In this document: in pieces, positions 35,679 to 44,567 of the stretch
How the letters are laid out: each line of letters starts with the position of its first letter
Numbering within the stretch: position 1 is the first letter of the stretch
Assembly (NCBI GenBank): GCA_018657955.1
Contig: JABHWD010000029.1
Location: 41,041 to 105,040, forward strand
Length of the DNA stretch: 64,000 nucleotides
DNA from: Flavobacteriaceae bacterium
GTDB lineage: Bacteria > Bacteroidota > Bacteroidia > Flavobacteriales > Flavobacteriaceae
Direction of reading: 5' to 3'
Position numbers and translations under genes: made by a program
Notes under the pieces: generated by a model
The model's input: only the letters and a program-made list of their open reading frames with translations
Databases searched by the model: none
Told to the model about the DNA's origin: nothing

Positions 35679-35705
35679 ATATGTGTTTTTGAGATACAAA
35701 TTTAA

Positions 35706-35740
35706 TTAATAAATAGATTAACTTAATATCTATTTATTAA
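35706..35740. repeat. Perfect 13-bp inverted repeat in a divergent intergenic gap
   Basis: Arms at 35706-35718 (TTAATAAATAGAT) and 35728-35740 are exact reverse complements, separated by 9 nt. It fills most of the gap between divergent pepD and the DUF3810 gene and ends 8 bp before the DUF3810 ATG. It could be an operator serving both promoters. It is AT-only apart from one G and one C per arm pair, so chance is not excluded. Confidence 0.5.
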
Positions 35741-35748
35741 CTTTATTT

Positions 35749-36855
35749 ATGCTTAAATTAAAGAAAATATTAGCCTTAAGCCTAATTCCTCAATATTTAA
35801 TTATACAATTTCTTTCCTATTACCCTGATTTTATTGAAATAATATATTCTAATTATATATATACATATATATCAACTTTTTTAAGAAGCATTTCTATTAA
35901 AATCCCATTTGCAATTGGAGATATATTCTATCTTTTTCTTGGCCTTTTCTCAATTTATTGGATTATTATAAATATAAAAAGTCCTAAAAAACTATTTGTT
36001 GAAATATTTGCTGTCATTTCCATTATATACTTTTTTTTTAATCTCAGCTGGGGTCTTAATTACTACAGAATACCAATAAATAATCAAATTGAAGATGTTA
36101 ATTACTCATATGAAGACTTAAATAAGTTTACAACAGAATTAATTCAAAAAATTAATAAACTACATAATGAGCTTACAGTAAGTGACACCTTGAAAGTTGT
36201 TCTTCCTTATAATTTTAAAGAAAATTCAAGAATAGCTATTAATAGCTATAATAGATTATCCAAAAAAAATATGTCAAATAACAATGAAAATAGTTTGATG
36301 GTAAGATCTCTTAAAAGTGTGTCTATTTTCACTAACAACAAGAACAATGCAAATATAAAAGAATCTATCTTAAGCTACCCCCTTACCTATATGGGTTTTA
36401 GTGGATATCTAAACCCTTTTACACATGAATATAATATTAATGGATTAATACCTAATAATAGCATCCCTATGGTAATGAGTCATGAAATTGCACATGAAAT
36501 AGGATTTTCGTCTGAAATGGAAGCTAACTTTATTGGCTATATCTCCTTAATTAATAGTGATAATTTATACTACCAATATTTTGGACATACTTTTGCCTTA
36601 AGACAGTGTTTAAGTGAACTACAAAAATATAATAAAGAGGTATATAATTCACGCCTTTCTTCTATTAACAAAGGAATATTAGCTAACTACAGAGAAATTT
36701 TTGAATTTTGGAATAATTATAACAATCCCTTTGAGCCTATAATTAAAAGAATTTATGATCAATTTTTAAAAATAAATAAAGTAAAAAATGGTATTAGAAG
36801 CTATAGTCAAAGTCTTTCTTTAATTTTAAACTATAATAAATTCTATAATGATTAG
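35749..36855 (+). CDS. DUF3810 membrane metalloprotease-like protein
   Basis: A 368-residue protein with three hydrophobic helices in the first 110 residues and a soluble domain outside the membrane. The soluble part has the zincin motif SHEIAHEIGF (HExxH at about 245) followed by a downstream Glu-rich segment SSEMEANFIGYI that could supply the third zinc ligand. These are the marks of the DUF3810 family, which is presumed but not proven to be proteolytic. The stop overlaps the methyltransferase gene by 8 nt. A run of nine T at 36031-36039 lies within the coding region. Confidence 0.82.
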   Translation: MLKLKKILALSLIPQYLIIQFLSYYPDFIEIIYSNYIYTYISTFLRSISIKIPFAIGDIFYLFLGLFSIYWIIINIKSPKKLFVEIFAVISIIYFFFNLSWGLNYYRIPINNQIEDVNYSYEDLNKFTTELIQKINKLHNELTVSDTLKVVLPYNFKENSRIAINSYNRLSKKNMSNNNENSLMVRSLKSVSIFTNNKNNANIKESILSYPLTYMGFSGYLNPFTHEYNINGLIPNNSIPMVMSHEIAHEIGFSSEMEANFIGYISLINSDNLYYQYFGHTFALRQCLSELQKYNKEVYNSRLSSINKGILANYREIFEFWNNYNNPFEPIIKRIYDQFLKINKVKNGIRSYSQSLSLILNYNKFYND

Positions 36856-37645
36856 AAAAATAACAAGTGTTACTAATTCTGAAATAAAAGAATACTCTAA
36901 ACTGTTAAAGAAGTCAAAATCTAGAAGAGAAACAAAACTATTCTTAATTGAAGGGCGTAGAGAACTTAATATTGCTATTAAAAACAATTACTCCATCAAA
37001 AAAATTATGTTTAATCCAGCTCTTATAGACATAAATGAGGTTAAAAAATGTGCTGGAGATGAAATTGAATGTATTGAAGTGAATCAGAATGTATACAATA
37101 AGATTTCCTATAGAAGTAGTACTGAAGGAATTATAGCTCTAGCTGAAGAAAAAAATCACAAATTAGAAAAATTAAAATTTAAGTCAACCACTCCCATAAT
37201 TATGGTTTTAGATGGAATAGAAAAACCAGGGAACATAGGTGCATTATTAAGAACCTTTGATGCAGCAAAAGTAGATGCTGTGTTTATTGTTAACCGAAAA
37301 ACTGATCTTTATAATCCTAATATTATTAGATCTAGTATTGGATGCTTATTTAGCAATCAAATAATTTTATCTAATACAAAAGAGACTATAGATTTTCTTA
37401 ATAAAACTAAAATCAAAATACTCTCAACTTCCTTAACAGCTTCTAAGCAATATCAAAAAATAAATTATAAACAAGCATGTGCAATAGTTCTAGGATCAGA
37501 AGATAAAGGAATAAGCAAAGAATGGTATTCACAATCTAATGAGTTAATATATATCCCAATGGAAGGTCATATAGACTCTTTAAACGTGTCTAATTCTGGT
37601 GCTATAATCATATATGAAGCTAAAAGACAGAGAAATTTTAAATAA
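36848..37645 (+). CDS. TrmH/SpoU-family RNA 2'-O-methyltransferase
   Basis: An AdoMet-dependent SPOUT enzyme that methylates ribose 2'-OH in tRNA or rRNA; 265 residues. An N-terminal substrate-binding domain (EGRRELNIAIKNN) precedes the knotted catalytic domain with motif 1 LDGIEKPGNIGALLRTFDA (about 123), motif 2 IVLGSEDKGIS and motif 3 IPMEGHIDSLNVSNSGAIIIYEA (about 235-257, shown in part). All residues of the knot are kept. The RNA target cannot be predicted. It overlaps the DUF3810 gene by 8 nt. Confidence 0.9.
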   Translation: MIRKITSVTNSEIKEYSKLLKKSKSRRETKLFLIEGRRELNIAIKNNYSIKKIMFNPALIDINEVKKCAGDEIECIEVNQNVYNKISYRSSTEGIIALAEEKNHKLEKLKFKSTTPIIMVLDGIEKPGNIGALLRTFDAAKVDAVFIVNRKTDLYNPNIIRSSIGCLFSNQIILSNTKETIDFLNKTKIKILSTSLTASKQYQKINYKQACAIVLGSEDKGISKEWYSQSNELIYIPMEGHIDSLNVSNSGAIIIYEAKRQRNFK

Positions 37646-37708
37646 TTATAAATCCTAAATTTTTATTAAAGCCTTTGTCTATTAATTTGTTTATGGTAAT
37701 TTTAGATT

Positions 37709-39919
37709 ATGGCAGTCAAAGGTATTGAGCTAGAAAAAAAAGCATTAGCTAAAGAATATAAAGAACTACTTAAGATTAGTTATCAAACACTAAGCGGTGA
37801 TGATAAAAAATTGATAAGAAAGGCTTTTAATTTTGCAGTAGATGCGCATGAACATCAAAGAAGAATTTCTGGTGAGGCATATATTTTTCATCCTATTGCT
37901 GTAGCAAAAATAGTTGCTCATGAAATTGGCTCAGATGCAATATCTATTGCTGCAGCACTCATTCATGATGTGGTTGAAGATAATAGTAATTATAGTATTC
38001 AAAATATAAAAAAAGAATTTGGAAAGAACATCGCTAGAATTGTTGATGGACTTACTAAAATATCTAATTTTAGTACAAAAGATAACATATCACACCAAGC
38101 AGAAAATTACAGAAAAATGTTGCTTACTCTAAGTGAAGATGTTAGAGTTATAATAATCAAGATAGCTGATAGATTGCATAACATGCAGACTTTATCAGTA
38201 ATGCCTATAGAGAAGCAAATAAAAAAAGCATCTGAGACACTTTACATTTATGCTCCATTGGCTCATAGGATAGGGCTTTATAATATAAAAACTGAATTAG
38301 AAGATTTAGGTTTAAAATACACAGATCCTGAAGCTTATGATGATATATCAAAAAAATTAATCGAAAATAAGAAAGATCAAGATAATTATATAAGAAAATT
38401 TAATCAAACTATCAGTAAATCTCTCAATAAAGAAAAACTAAAATATGTGATTAAGGGAAGATCTAAGTCTATCTATTCTATTAGAAATAAAATGATTAAA
38501 CAAGGTGTTTCATTTGAAGAAATATATGATAAATTTGCGGTTAGAATTATATATAAATCCAATATTAAAAATGAAAAATTTTTAGCTTGGAAAATATACT
38601 CCATTGTAACAGATCATTTTACTCCAAATCCTGTAAGACTTAGGGATTGGATATCTGCTCCAAAATCTACTGGATATGAAGCATTACACATAACCGTTGT
38701 TGGGCCAAAAAGCAGATGGGTTGAAGTGCAAATAAGGAGTGAAAAAATGAATGAAATAGCAGAAAAAGGTTATGCCGTCCATTATAGATATAAACAGAAG
38801 AATGAAAGATCTGATGATAGTTTAGATGAATGGATAAATAAATTACAAGAAGCTTTAGAAAATCCTGATCCTAATGCAGTTGATTTTGTTGAACAATTTA
38901 AGCTAAACCTTTATGCAAAAGAAATTTTTGTATTTACTCCTCAAGGTGAATTGAAATCATTGCCTGTAGACGCCACTCCACTAGATTTTGCTTTTGCAAT
39001 TCATACAGAAGTTGGTCTTAAAACTAGGGGGGGTAAAATTAATGGTAAACTTGTTCCTTTAAATACGAAGCTTAAAAGTGGTGATAGAGTTGAAATTTTA
39101 ACATCTGAAAAAATTAGACCAAATGCAAATTGGATGGATTATGCAACAACTGCTAGAGCAAAAAGTAAAATAAAATCTGCTTTAAATGCTGAGAAAAAGA
39201 ATTTAGCTAAAGAAGGAAAAGAAAAATTAAGGAGAAAGTTAAAACAATTGAGATTAACGCTAAATGATAGAATGATTACTGAACTTCAAAAATTCTACAA
39301 GCTAAGTACTAGTTTAGATTTATTTTATAGGGTTGGGATAAATACTATTGATAATGCAATGATTAAGAAATTTGCATCATCCAGAAGCAATGTCTTTATA
39401 AGCTACATAAAAAATAAGATAAGGCGTAAACCTCAAGATAAAGAAATAGAAAAAGAAGAAATAACAAAAAAGTATGATTTACTGGTTTTTGGAAATGATG
39501 AAGAAAAGTTAGATTATACAATATCAACGTGTTGCAACCCGATACCAGGGGATAATGTTTTTGGTTTCATTACAATAAAAGATGGAATTAAAATTCATAA
39601 AAAAAATTGTCCAAATGCATTAAGAATGCAATCAAATTATGATTATAGAATACTTAAAGCTAAATGGATTGATTCAACACAAGAAGAATTTACTGTTTCA
39701 ATAGATTTAACAGGAATAGACAAGATAGGTTTGCTGAATAATATTACAAATGTAATTTCTGAAAATATGAATATGAATATCCGAAAATTAAATCTTGAAA
39801 CTGATGGGGGTGTTTTTAAAGGGACTATTATAATTTCTGTAAAAACAAATAATTTAGTTAATAAAGTAATTGAAAAACTTAAAAAATTAAATGGAATTGA
39901 AAAAGTTAAAAGACTTTAA
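37709..39919 (+). CDS. spoT: Bifunctional (p)ppGpp synthetase/hydrolase (Rel/SpoT)
   Basis: Controls the stringent response by making and degrading (p)ppGpp. It is 736 residues with the full long-RSH layout. The HD hydrolase domain contains FHPIAVAKIVAHEIGSD, the pair H86-D87 in LIHDVVED, and IKIADRLHNMQTL. The synthetase domain contains KGRSKSIYSIRNKM, YEALHITVVGP and EVQIRSEKMNEIAEKGYAVHY (about 340). A TGS domain follows (about 400-460), then a Cys motif STCCNPIPGDNVFGF and a C-terminal ACT domain. Both catalytic sites look intact, so it is probably the main Rel of the cell. It is followed by fur after 20 bp. Confidence 0.95.
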   Translation: MAVKGIELEKKALAKEYKELLKISYQTLSGDDKKLIRKAFNFAVDAHEHQRRISGEAYIFHPIAVAKIVAHEIGSDAISIAAALIHDVVEDNSNYSIQNIKKEFGKNIARIVDGLTKISNFSTKDNISHQAENYRKMLLTLSEDVRVIIIKIADRLHNMQTLSVMPIEKQIKKASETLYIYAPLAHRIGLYNIKTELEDLGLKYTDPEAYDDISKKLIENKKDQDNYIRKFNQTISKSLNKEKLKYVIKGRSKSIYSIRNKMIKQGVSFEEIYDKFAVRIIYKSNIKNEKFLAWKIYSIVTDHFTPNPVRLRDWISAPKSTGYEALHITVVGPKSRWVEVQIRSEKMNEIAEKGYAVHYRYKQKNERSDDSLDEWINKLQEALENPDPNAVDFVEQFKLNLYAKEIFVFTPQGELKSLPVDATPLDFAFAIHTEVGLKTRGGKINGKLVPLNTKLKSGDRVEILTSEKIRPNANWMDYATTARAKSKIKSALNAEKKNLAKEGKEKLRRKLKQLRLTLNDRMITELQKFYKLSTSLDLFYRVGINTIDNAMIKKFASSRSNVFISYIKNKIRRKPQDKEIEKEEITKKYDLLVFGNDEEKLDYTISTCCNPIPGDNVFGFITIKDGIKIHKKNCPNALRMQSNYDYRILKAKWIDSTQEEFTVSIDLTGIDKIGLLNNITNVISENMNMNIRKLNLETDGGVFKGTIIISVKTNNLVNKVIEKLKKLNGIEKVKRL

Positions 39920-39927
39920 ATTTTAAC

Positions 39928-39935
39928 TAAATTTG
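39928..39935 (+). promoter_or_regulatory. Candidate -7 promoter element (TAAATTTG) for fur
   Basis: TAAATTTG lies in the 20-bp spoT-fur gap and ends only 4 nt before the fur ATG. If functional, the transcript would start at or next to the ATG and be leaderless. A chance match is at least as likely. Confidence 0.2.
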
Positions 39936-39939
39936 TCAC

Positions 39940-40392
39940 ATGAGTCAAGAGGCTAAAGCAAGTAATAACGAAATTGTAAAAAAAGTATTTACAAATTTTT
40001 TAGACAAACAAGGTTATAGAAAAACTCCTGAAAGATATGCTATATTAAATGAAGTATATAATACTAAATTGCATTTTGATATAGAATCTTTGTATATAAA
40101 AATGAAAAATAAAAAATATAGAGTATCTAGAGCTACTCTTTACAACACTATAGATCTATTATTAGAATGTTCGTTAGTAAGAAAGCATCAATTCTCTCAG
40201 GAAAATCAAGCCTCTTACGAGAAATGTTATTTTAATAAACAACATGACCATCTTATTTTGACTGATTCTGGAGAAGTTATAGAATTTTGCGATCCAAGAA
40301 TTGATGCAATTAAAAAAACTATTGAAGAAGTTTTTAATGTAATGATAGATAGTCACTCATTATACTTTTACGGAAAAAAAAATAACAAATAG
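39940..40392 (+). CDS. Fur-family transcriptional regulator
   Basis: A metal-sensing repressor of 150 residues. The winged helix covers about 15-95 ([46 protein letters not shown]), with the recognition helix [13 protein letters not shown]. The hinge and metal site [17 protein letters not shown] keeps the HDH and Glu of Fur, but the first structural CxxC (usually in CxxCG after HDH) is replaced by TDSG. It sits between spoT and purA, 6 bp from purA, in the usual Flavobacteriia order. Fe, Zn or peroxide sensing cannot be separated from sequence. Confidence 0.88.
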   Translation: MSQEAKASNNEIVKKVFTNFLDKQGYRKTPERYAILNEVYNTKLHFDIESLYIKMKNKKYRVSRATLYNTIDLLLECSLVRKHQFSQENQASYEKCYFNKQHDHLILTDSGEVIEFCDPRIDAIKKTIEEVFNVMIDSHSLYFYGKKNNK

Positions 40393-40398
40393 GAAAGA

Positions 40399-41670
40399 AT
40401 GTCTATAGATTTATTATTAGGACTTCAATGGGGTGATGAAGGAAAAGGAAAAATAGTTGATGTTTTAACATCAGGATATAAGATAATTGCCAGGTTTCAA
40501 GGAGGTCCAAATGCTGGACACACATTAGTTTTTAACGGGAAAACGCATGTTTTACATACAATTCCTTCTGGAATTTTTCATAAAAATAAAATAAATATTA
40601 TAGGTAATGGAGTAGTTATTGATCCTGTGATATTACGAAATGAATTAAAAAATTTAGATGCAGAGGGGATTGATTATAAGAAATCATTACTAATTTCTAG
40701 AAAAGCACACTTAATTCTTCCAACCCATAGACTACTTGATGCTGCAAGTGAAAAATCTAAAGGAAAAAATAAAATAGGATCTACTTTAAAAGGCATAGGA
40801 CCAGCTTATATGGATAAAACAGGTAGAAATGGATTTAGAGTAGGTGATCTTGAATCTGAAAATTGGAAGGAAAAGTACTCTGAATTAAAATCAAAACATA
40901 AAAGATTAATTGATTATTATAATGTTAGTTTAGATTATAATTTTGATGACCTTGAAAAAGAATTTTTTGAATCAATAAAAAATTTAAAAGATCTTAATTT
41001 CATTGACTCTGAAGAATATATTCAACAAGAGCAAAATAAAGGAAATTCTATTTTAGCTGAAGGTGCTCAAGGATCCTTGTTAGATATTGATTTTGGAACT
41101 TATCCGTTTGTTACGTCATCAAATACAACTGCAGCGGGTGCGTGTACTGGCTTAGGAGTTTCTCCAAATTCAATAAAAGAAGTATTTGGGATATTTAAAG
41201 CTTATACAACAAGAGTAGGTTCTGGGCCTTTTCCTACAGAATTATTTGATAGTAATGGTGAAAGAATGGGTAAAGTTGGAAATGAATTTGGGGCTACAAC
41301 TGGAAGATCTAGAAGATGCGGATGGCTTGATTTAGTAGCTCTTAAATATTCATGTCAAATTAATGGAGTTACAAAACTTATGATGATGAAATCTGATGTA
41401 TTATCTGGATTTAAATCAATTAAAGTATGTACATCATATGAGTACAAAGCAAAAGAAATAAGACACATGCCATATGATATTAGTGATAGTTCATTAAAAC
41501 CAATATATGAAGAATTTGAAGGGTGGGATGATGACATAACAAGAATTAATGATTTTGACAAACTCCCTGTAAATCTTAAAAAATATATTTCATATATTGA
41601 AAAAGTTTTAAATATTCCAATTACTGTCATTTCCGTTGGTCCTGATCGTTTACAAACAATCATTGTTTAA
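40399..41670 (+). CDS. purA: Adenylosuccinate synthetase
   Basis: First committed step from IMP to AMP: GTP-dependent joining of aspartate. It is 423 residues, full length. The N-terminal P-loop-like LLGLQWGDEGKGKIVDVL contains the catalytic Asp, and GGPNAGHTLVF the catalytic His. IMP and GTP-binding segments include KGIGPAYMDKTGRNG, AEGAQGSLLDIDFGTYPF and GEFGATTGRSRRCGW-like FGATTGRSRRCGWLD. It follows fur by 6 bp and precedes the OstA-like gene by 8 bp. Confidence 0.96.
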   Translation: MSIDLLLGLQWGDEGKGKIVDVLTSGYKIIARFQGGPNAGHTLVFNGKTHVLHTIPSGIFHKNKINIIGNGVVIDPVILRNELKNLDAEGIDYKKSLLISRKAHLILPTHRLLDAASEKSKGKNKIGSTLKGIGPAYMDKTGRNGFRVGDLESENWKEKYSELKSKHKRLIDYYNVSLDYNFDDLEKEFFESIKNLKDLNFIDSEEYIQQEQNKGNSILAEGAQGSLLDIDFGTYPFVTSSNTTAAGACTGLGVSPNSIKEVFGIFKAYTTRVGSGPFPTELFDSNGERMGKVGNEFGATTGRSRRCGWLDLVALKYSCQINGVTKLMMMKSDVLSGFKSIKVCTSYEYKAKEIRHMPYDISDSSLKPIYEEFEGWDDDITRINDFDKLPVNLKKYISYIEKVLNIPITVISVGPDRLQTIIV

Positions 41671-41678
41671 ATATAATT

Positions 41679-43292
41679 TTGAATACTAAATTATACATAC
41701 TTATTCTTATTCTTCTGAGTCTAAACATAAATAATAGACTCTTATCTCAAGAAAATACTAATATAAAAATAGAAACCGCAGGTTTTTTTGATAAAGACAA
41801 TAAAAAATTTCCTAATGCAACTGTTTTAACAAGGGATGATTTAGGTCAAGTAGTTATTACACATGAAGGAATTAAAATGTGGTGTAATCAGGCATTTTTT
41901 TATGAAGATAAAAATTTTATTGAAGCATATGGAAATGTCATTTTAAAACAAGGAGACACTATTGATCTAAAGAGTAATTATTTAGAATATAATGGAGATA
42001 GTAAGCTCGCATATGCAAAAGGAAATGTAATTCTTAAAGAACCTGCATCAACATTATATACTGAATCTCTATTTTTTGACAGAAAAATTCAAGAAGCATA
42101 TTATAATAACCATGGTAAATTAATAAAACATCCCTCTGATACGATTGTAAGTGATCTTGGAAGATACTTTATGGATTTAAAAAAATATAGATTTAGAGAA
42201 AATATAAATTTAAAAACACCTAAACATGATATTTATTCAAAAAAATTAGACTACTTCATAGAAAGTGGGCTAGCATATTTCTTTGGGCCTACTGATATCT
42301 TTACTGAGGATACTAAAATATATTGTGAAATTGGTTTTTATGATACGAATAATGATATTGGCTATTTTATTAAAAATACTCAGATTGACTTTAATGACTC
42401 TAAGATAAAAGCAGATAGTATCTATTTTGACAATAAAATAAATTATGCAGCAGCGACAAATAATATTAAAATAACAGATACCATAAATAAAACTACAACA
42501 ACAGGTCATTATGCTGAGATTTTTAAATCGATTGATTCAATGTATATAACAAAAAAGGCGTTAGTTGCTTCATATCAACAAAAAGATTCAATTTATATTC
42601 ATAGTGACACCATCATAATAACAGGTAATGAAGAGAATAGGATTATAAGGGCTTTTAAAAATGCAAAAATCTATAAGTCTGATTTAAGTGGTAAGGCAGA
42701 TTCAATTCATTTTAATAAAAAAAATGGTATAGCACAATTAATAAATATCAATGATCAATTAACAAATCCATTTATAAAAACAAAAAAACCAATTCTATGG
42801 AATCTGGAAAATCAAATAACTGGCGATTCAATTCATCTATTATTCAATATAGATAATGATCAATTGGACTCATTATTAGTTTTTAATAATGCCTTGATAA
42901 TAAATAAAGATAGCCTTGGAACAGGTTTTAATCAGATTTCAGGTCAAAAATTATATGGAAATTTTATTAATAATAAACTTAAAAAGATCGATATTATAAA
43001 GAATGCTGAATCAATTTATTACCTTAGAAATTCTGAAAATAAATTAGTAGGAATAGATAGATCAAAATCTGGAAAAATACAAATATTGTTAGATAACAAC
43101 TCAATTGAAAAATTTAAAAAAATTAACCAAATTGATGGAAATACTTATCCTGAAGATGATTTTTTAGAAGAATTAAAATTTTTAAAAGGCTTCTATTTTA
43201 GAGAAGAGGAAAAACCTAATAGCATTAGTGATTTATTTAAAGATGACCCTCAATTAATTCTGACAAAAATAAAGAGTCTACAAATAAATTAA
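41679..43292 (+). CDS. OstA-like (LptA/LptD N-terminal) outer-membrane biogenesis protein
   Basis: A periplasmic protein of 537 residues with a signal peptide (LYILILILLSLNINNRLLSQ) and OstA-like beta-jellyroll repeats of the LptA type: VTHEGIKMWCNQAFFYEDKNF-like units, LEYNGDSKLAYAKGNV and YFMDLKKYRFRENI. Such proteins bind lipopolysaccharide or related lipids on the way to the outer membrane. The start must be TTG, since the first ATG would remove the signal peptide. The C-terminal 150 residues (about 390-537) look unrelated to the OstA repeats. It is followed at once by the class III aminotransferase. Confidence 0.85.
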   Translation: MNTKLYILILILLSLNINNRLLSQENTNIKIETAGFFDKDNKKFPNATVLTRDDLGQVVITHEGIKMWCNQAFFYEDKNFIEAYGNVILKQGDTIDLKSNYLEYNGDSKLAYAKGNVILKEPASTLYTESLFFDRKIQEAYYNNHGKLIKHPSDTIVSDLGRYFMDLKKYRFRENINLKTPKHDIYSKKLDYFIESGLAYFFGPTDIFTEDTKIYCEIGFYDTNNDIGYFIKNTQIDFNDSKIKADSIYFDNKINYAAATNNIKITDTINKTTTTGHYAEIFKSIDSMYITKKALVASYQQKDSIYIHSDTIIITGNEENRIIRAFKNAKIYKSDLSGKADSIHFNKKNGIAQLININDQLTNPFIKTKKPILWNLENQITGDSIHLLFNIDNDQLDSLLVFNNALIINKDSLGTGFNQISGQKLYGNFINNKLKKIDIIKNAESIYYLRNSENKLVGIDRSKSGKIQILLDNNSIEKFKKINQIDGNTYPEDDFLEELKFLKGFYFREEEKPNSISDLFKDDPQLILTKIKSLQIN

Positions 43293-43300
43293 TTATAACA

Positions 43301-44479
43301 ATTAAGAAAGATTTTTTAAAATATCAAGCTCAAACTACACCTACGCCATTAGCAATTGAAGTGTCATATGCTAAAGGCTCATATATTTATGATAAAAAAA
43401 ACAAAGCCTATTTAGACTTTATTGCTGGAGTTTCAGCTTGTAGCCTAGGTCATAGTAGTCCCTATCTGATAAATTCAATTAATAAGCAGATTAAAAAATA
43501 TATGCATGTTATGGTTTATGGTGAATTTATCCTAGAGCCATCAATTAAGTTAACTAAACTTATAAGCAAACTGTTGCCAAAAAATCTAAACTCTACGTAT
43601 TTAACAAATTCAGGAACTGAAGCAATTGAAGGAGCTGTAAAACTTGCTAGAAAATATACCGGAAAAAAAGAAATAATTGCTTCTACAAATGCATATCATG
43701 GAAGCACAATGGGTGCATTAACTTTTATGGGTATTAAAGATCGTCGAGATCCTTTTGGTCCATTAATTCCAAAAGTGAAATTTATAAAATATAATGAAGA
43801 AGAAGACTTAAGTAAAATTTCTTCAAAAACGGCAGCAGTAATACTTGAAACAATACAGGGTGGTGCTGGATTTATAACTCCAAAAAAAAACTATTTACAA
43901 AAAGTAAAAAAAAGGTGCAATGAAGTTGGTGCTCTATTAATATTAGATGAGATTCAGTCTGGTATTGGAAGAACAGGAAAAATGTTTGGTTTTGAAAATT
44001 ATAATTGCTCACCTGATATAGTAGTATATGGAAAAGGATTGGGAGGAGGATTACCTATTGGGGCATTTACCTCTAATAAAAAGGTTATGGATAGTTTACA
44101 TAAAAATCCAATTATGGGTCATATAACAACTTTTGGAGGAAACCCAGTGATCTCTGCATGTGCATATGCAACCCTAAAAAAAATATCCTCATCTAAAATA
44201 ATGGACAATTGTATTAAAAAAGAAAAATTACTTAGATCTCTATTAATTCATCCACTAATAAAAGAAATTAGAGGTAAAGGACTAATGCTATGTTTAATTA
44301 TGGAAAACTCTATTATAGCTAACAATTTAATCTTAAGGGCCAAGAATAATGGTTTATTATTATTTTGGCTATTAATCAATAAAAGTGCTGTTAGAATAAC
44401 ACCGCCACTTACAATCTCAAATAAAGAAATACAAAAGGGATGTAAAATTATTATTGATATTCTTAATAAACTCATTTAA
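43301..44479 (+). CDS. Class III pyridoxal-phosphate aminotransferase with non-standard start
   Basis: An aspartate/ornithine-type aminotransferase of 392 residues with PLP lysine K245 in VYGKGLGGGLPIGAF. It also has NSGTEAIEGAVKLARKYTG and LDEIQSGIGRTGKMFGFE, which carries the PLP-binding Asp. The first standard in-frame start is a GTG at 43361, but translation upstream gives KKDFLKYQAQTTPTPLAIEV, which I recognise as the conserved N-terminus of Flavobacteriia homologues. No ATG, GTG or TTG occurs in this frame after the stop at 43244-43246. The likely start is therefore ATT at 43301 (or ATT/ATA at 43292/43295). The substrate is uncertain; ArgD-like, ornithine and 4-aminobutyrate enzymes are alternatives. 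Confidence 0.82.
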   Translation: MKKDFLKYQAQTTPTPLAIEVSYAKGSYIYDKKNKAYLDFIAGVSACSLGHSSPYLINSINKQIKKYMHVMVYGEFILEPSIKLTKLISKLLPKNLNSTYLTNSGTEAIEGAVKLARKYTGKKEIIASTNAYHGSTMGALTFMGIKDRRDPFGPLIPKVKFIKYNEEEDLSKISSKTAAVILETIQGGAGFITPKKNYLQKVKKRCNEVGALLILDEIQSGIGRTGKMFGFENYNCSPDIVVYGKGLGGGLPIGAFTSNKKVMDSLHKNPIMGHITTFGGNPVISACAYATLKKISSSKIMDNCIKKEKLLRSLLIHPLIKEIRGKGLMLCLIMENSIIANNLILRAKNNGLLLFWLLINKSAVRITPPLTISNKEIQKGCKIIIDILNKLI

Positions 44480-44540
44480 GATGTTAATTAGTTTGTTAAG
44501 AAATAAACTCCAAAAGATATATACCAACTTCATTCTGCAT

Positions 44541-44548
44541 TAATTTTG
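44541..44548 (+). promoter_or_regulatory. Candidate -7 promoter element (TAATTTTG) for the TPR gene
   Basis: TAATTTTG ends 19 nt before the TPR gene ATG, in an 88-bp gap that separates it from the aminotransferase gene. Confidence 0.33.
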
Positions 44549-44567
44549 ATATAGAGGTATTTTCTAT

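Noticed and set aside
36031..36039. Run of nine T inside the DUF3810 gene as a phase-variation tract
   Set aside because: Similar A or T runs are common in this AT-rich sequence, and the gene is intact with no sign of switching.
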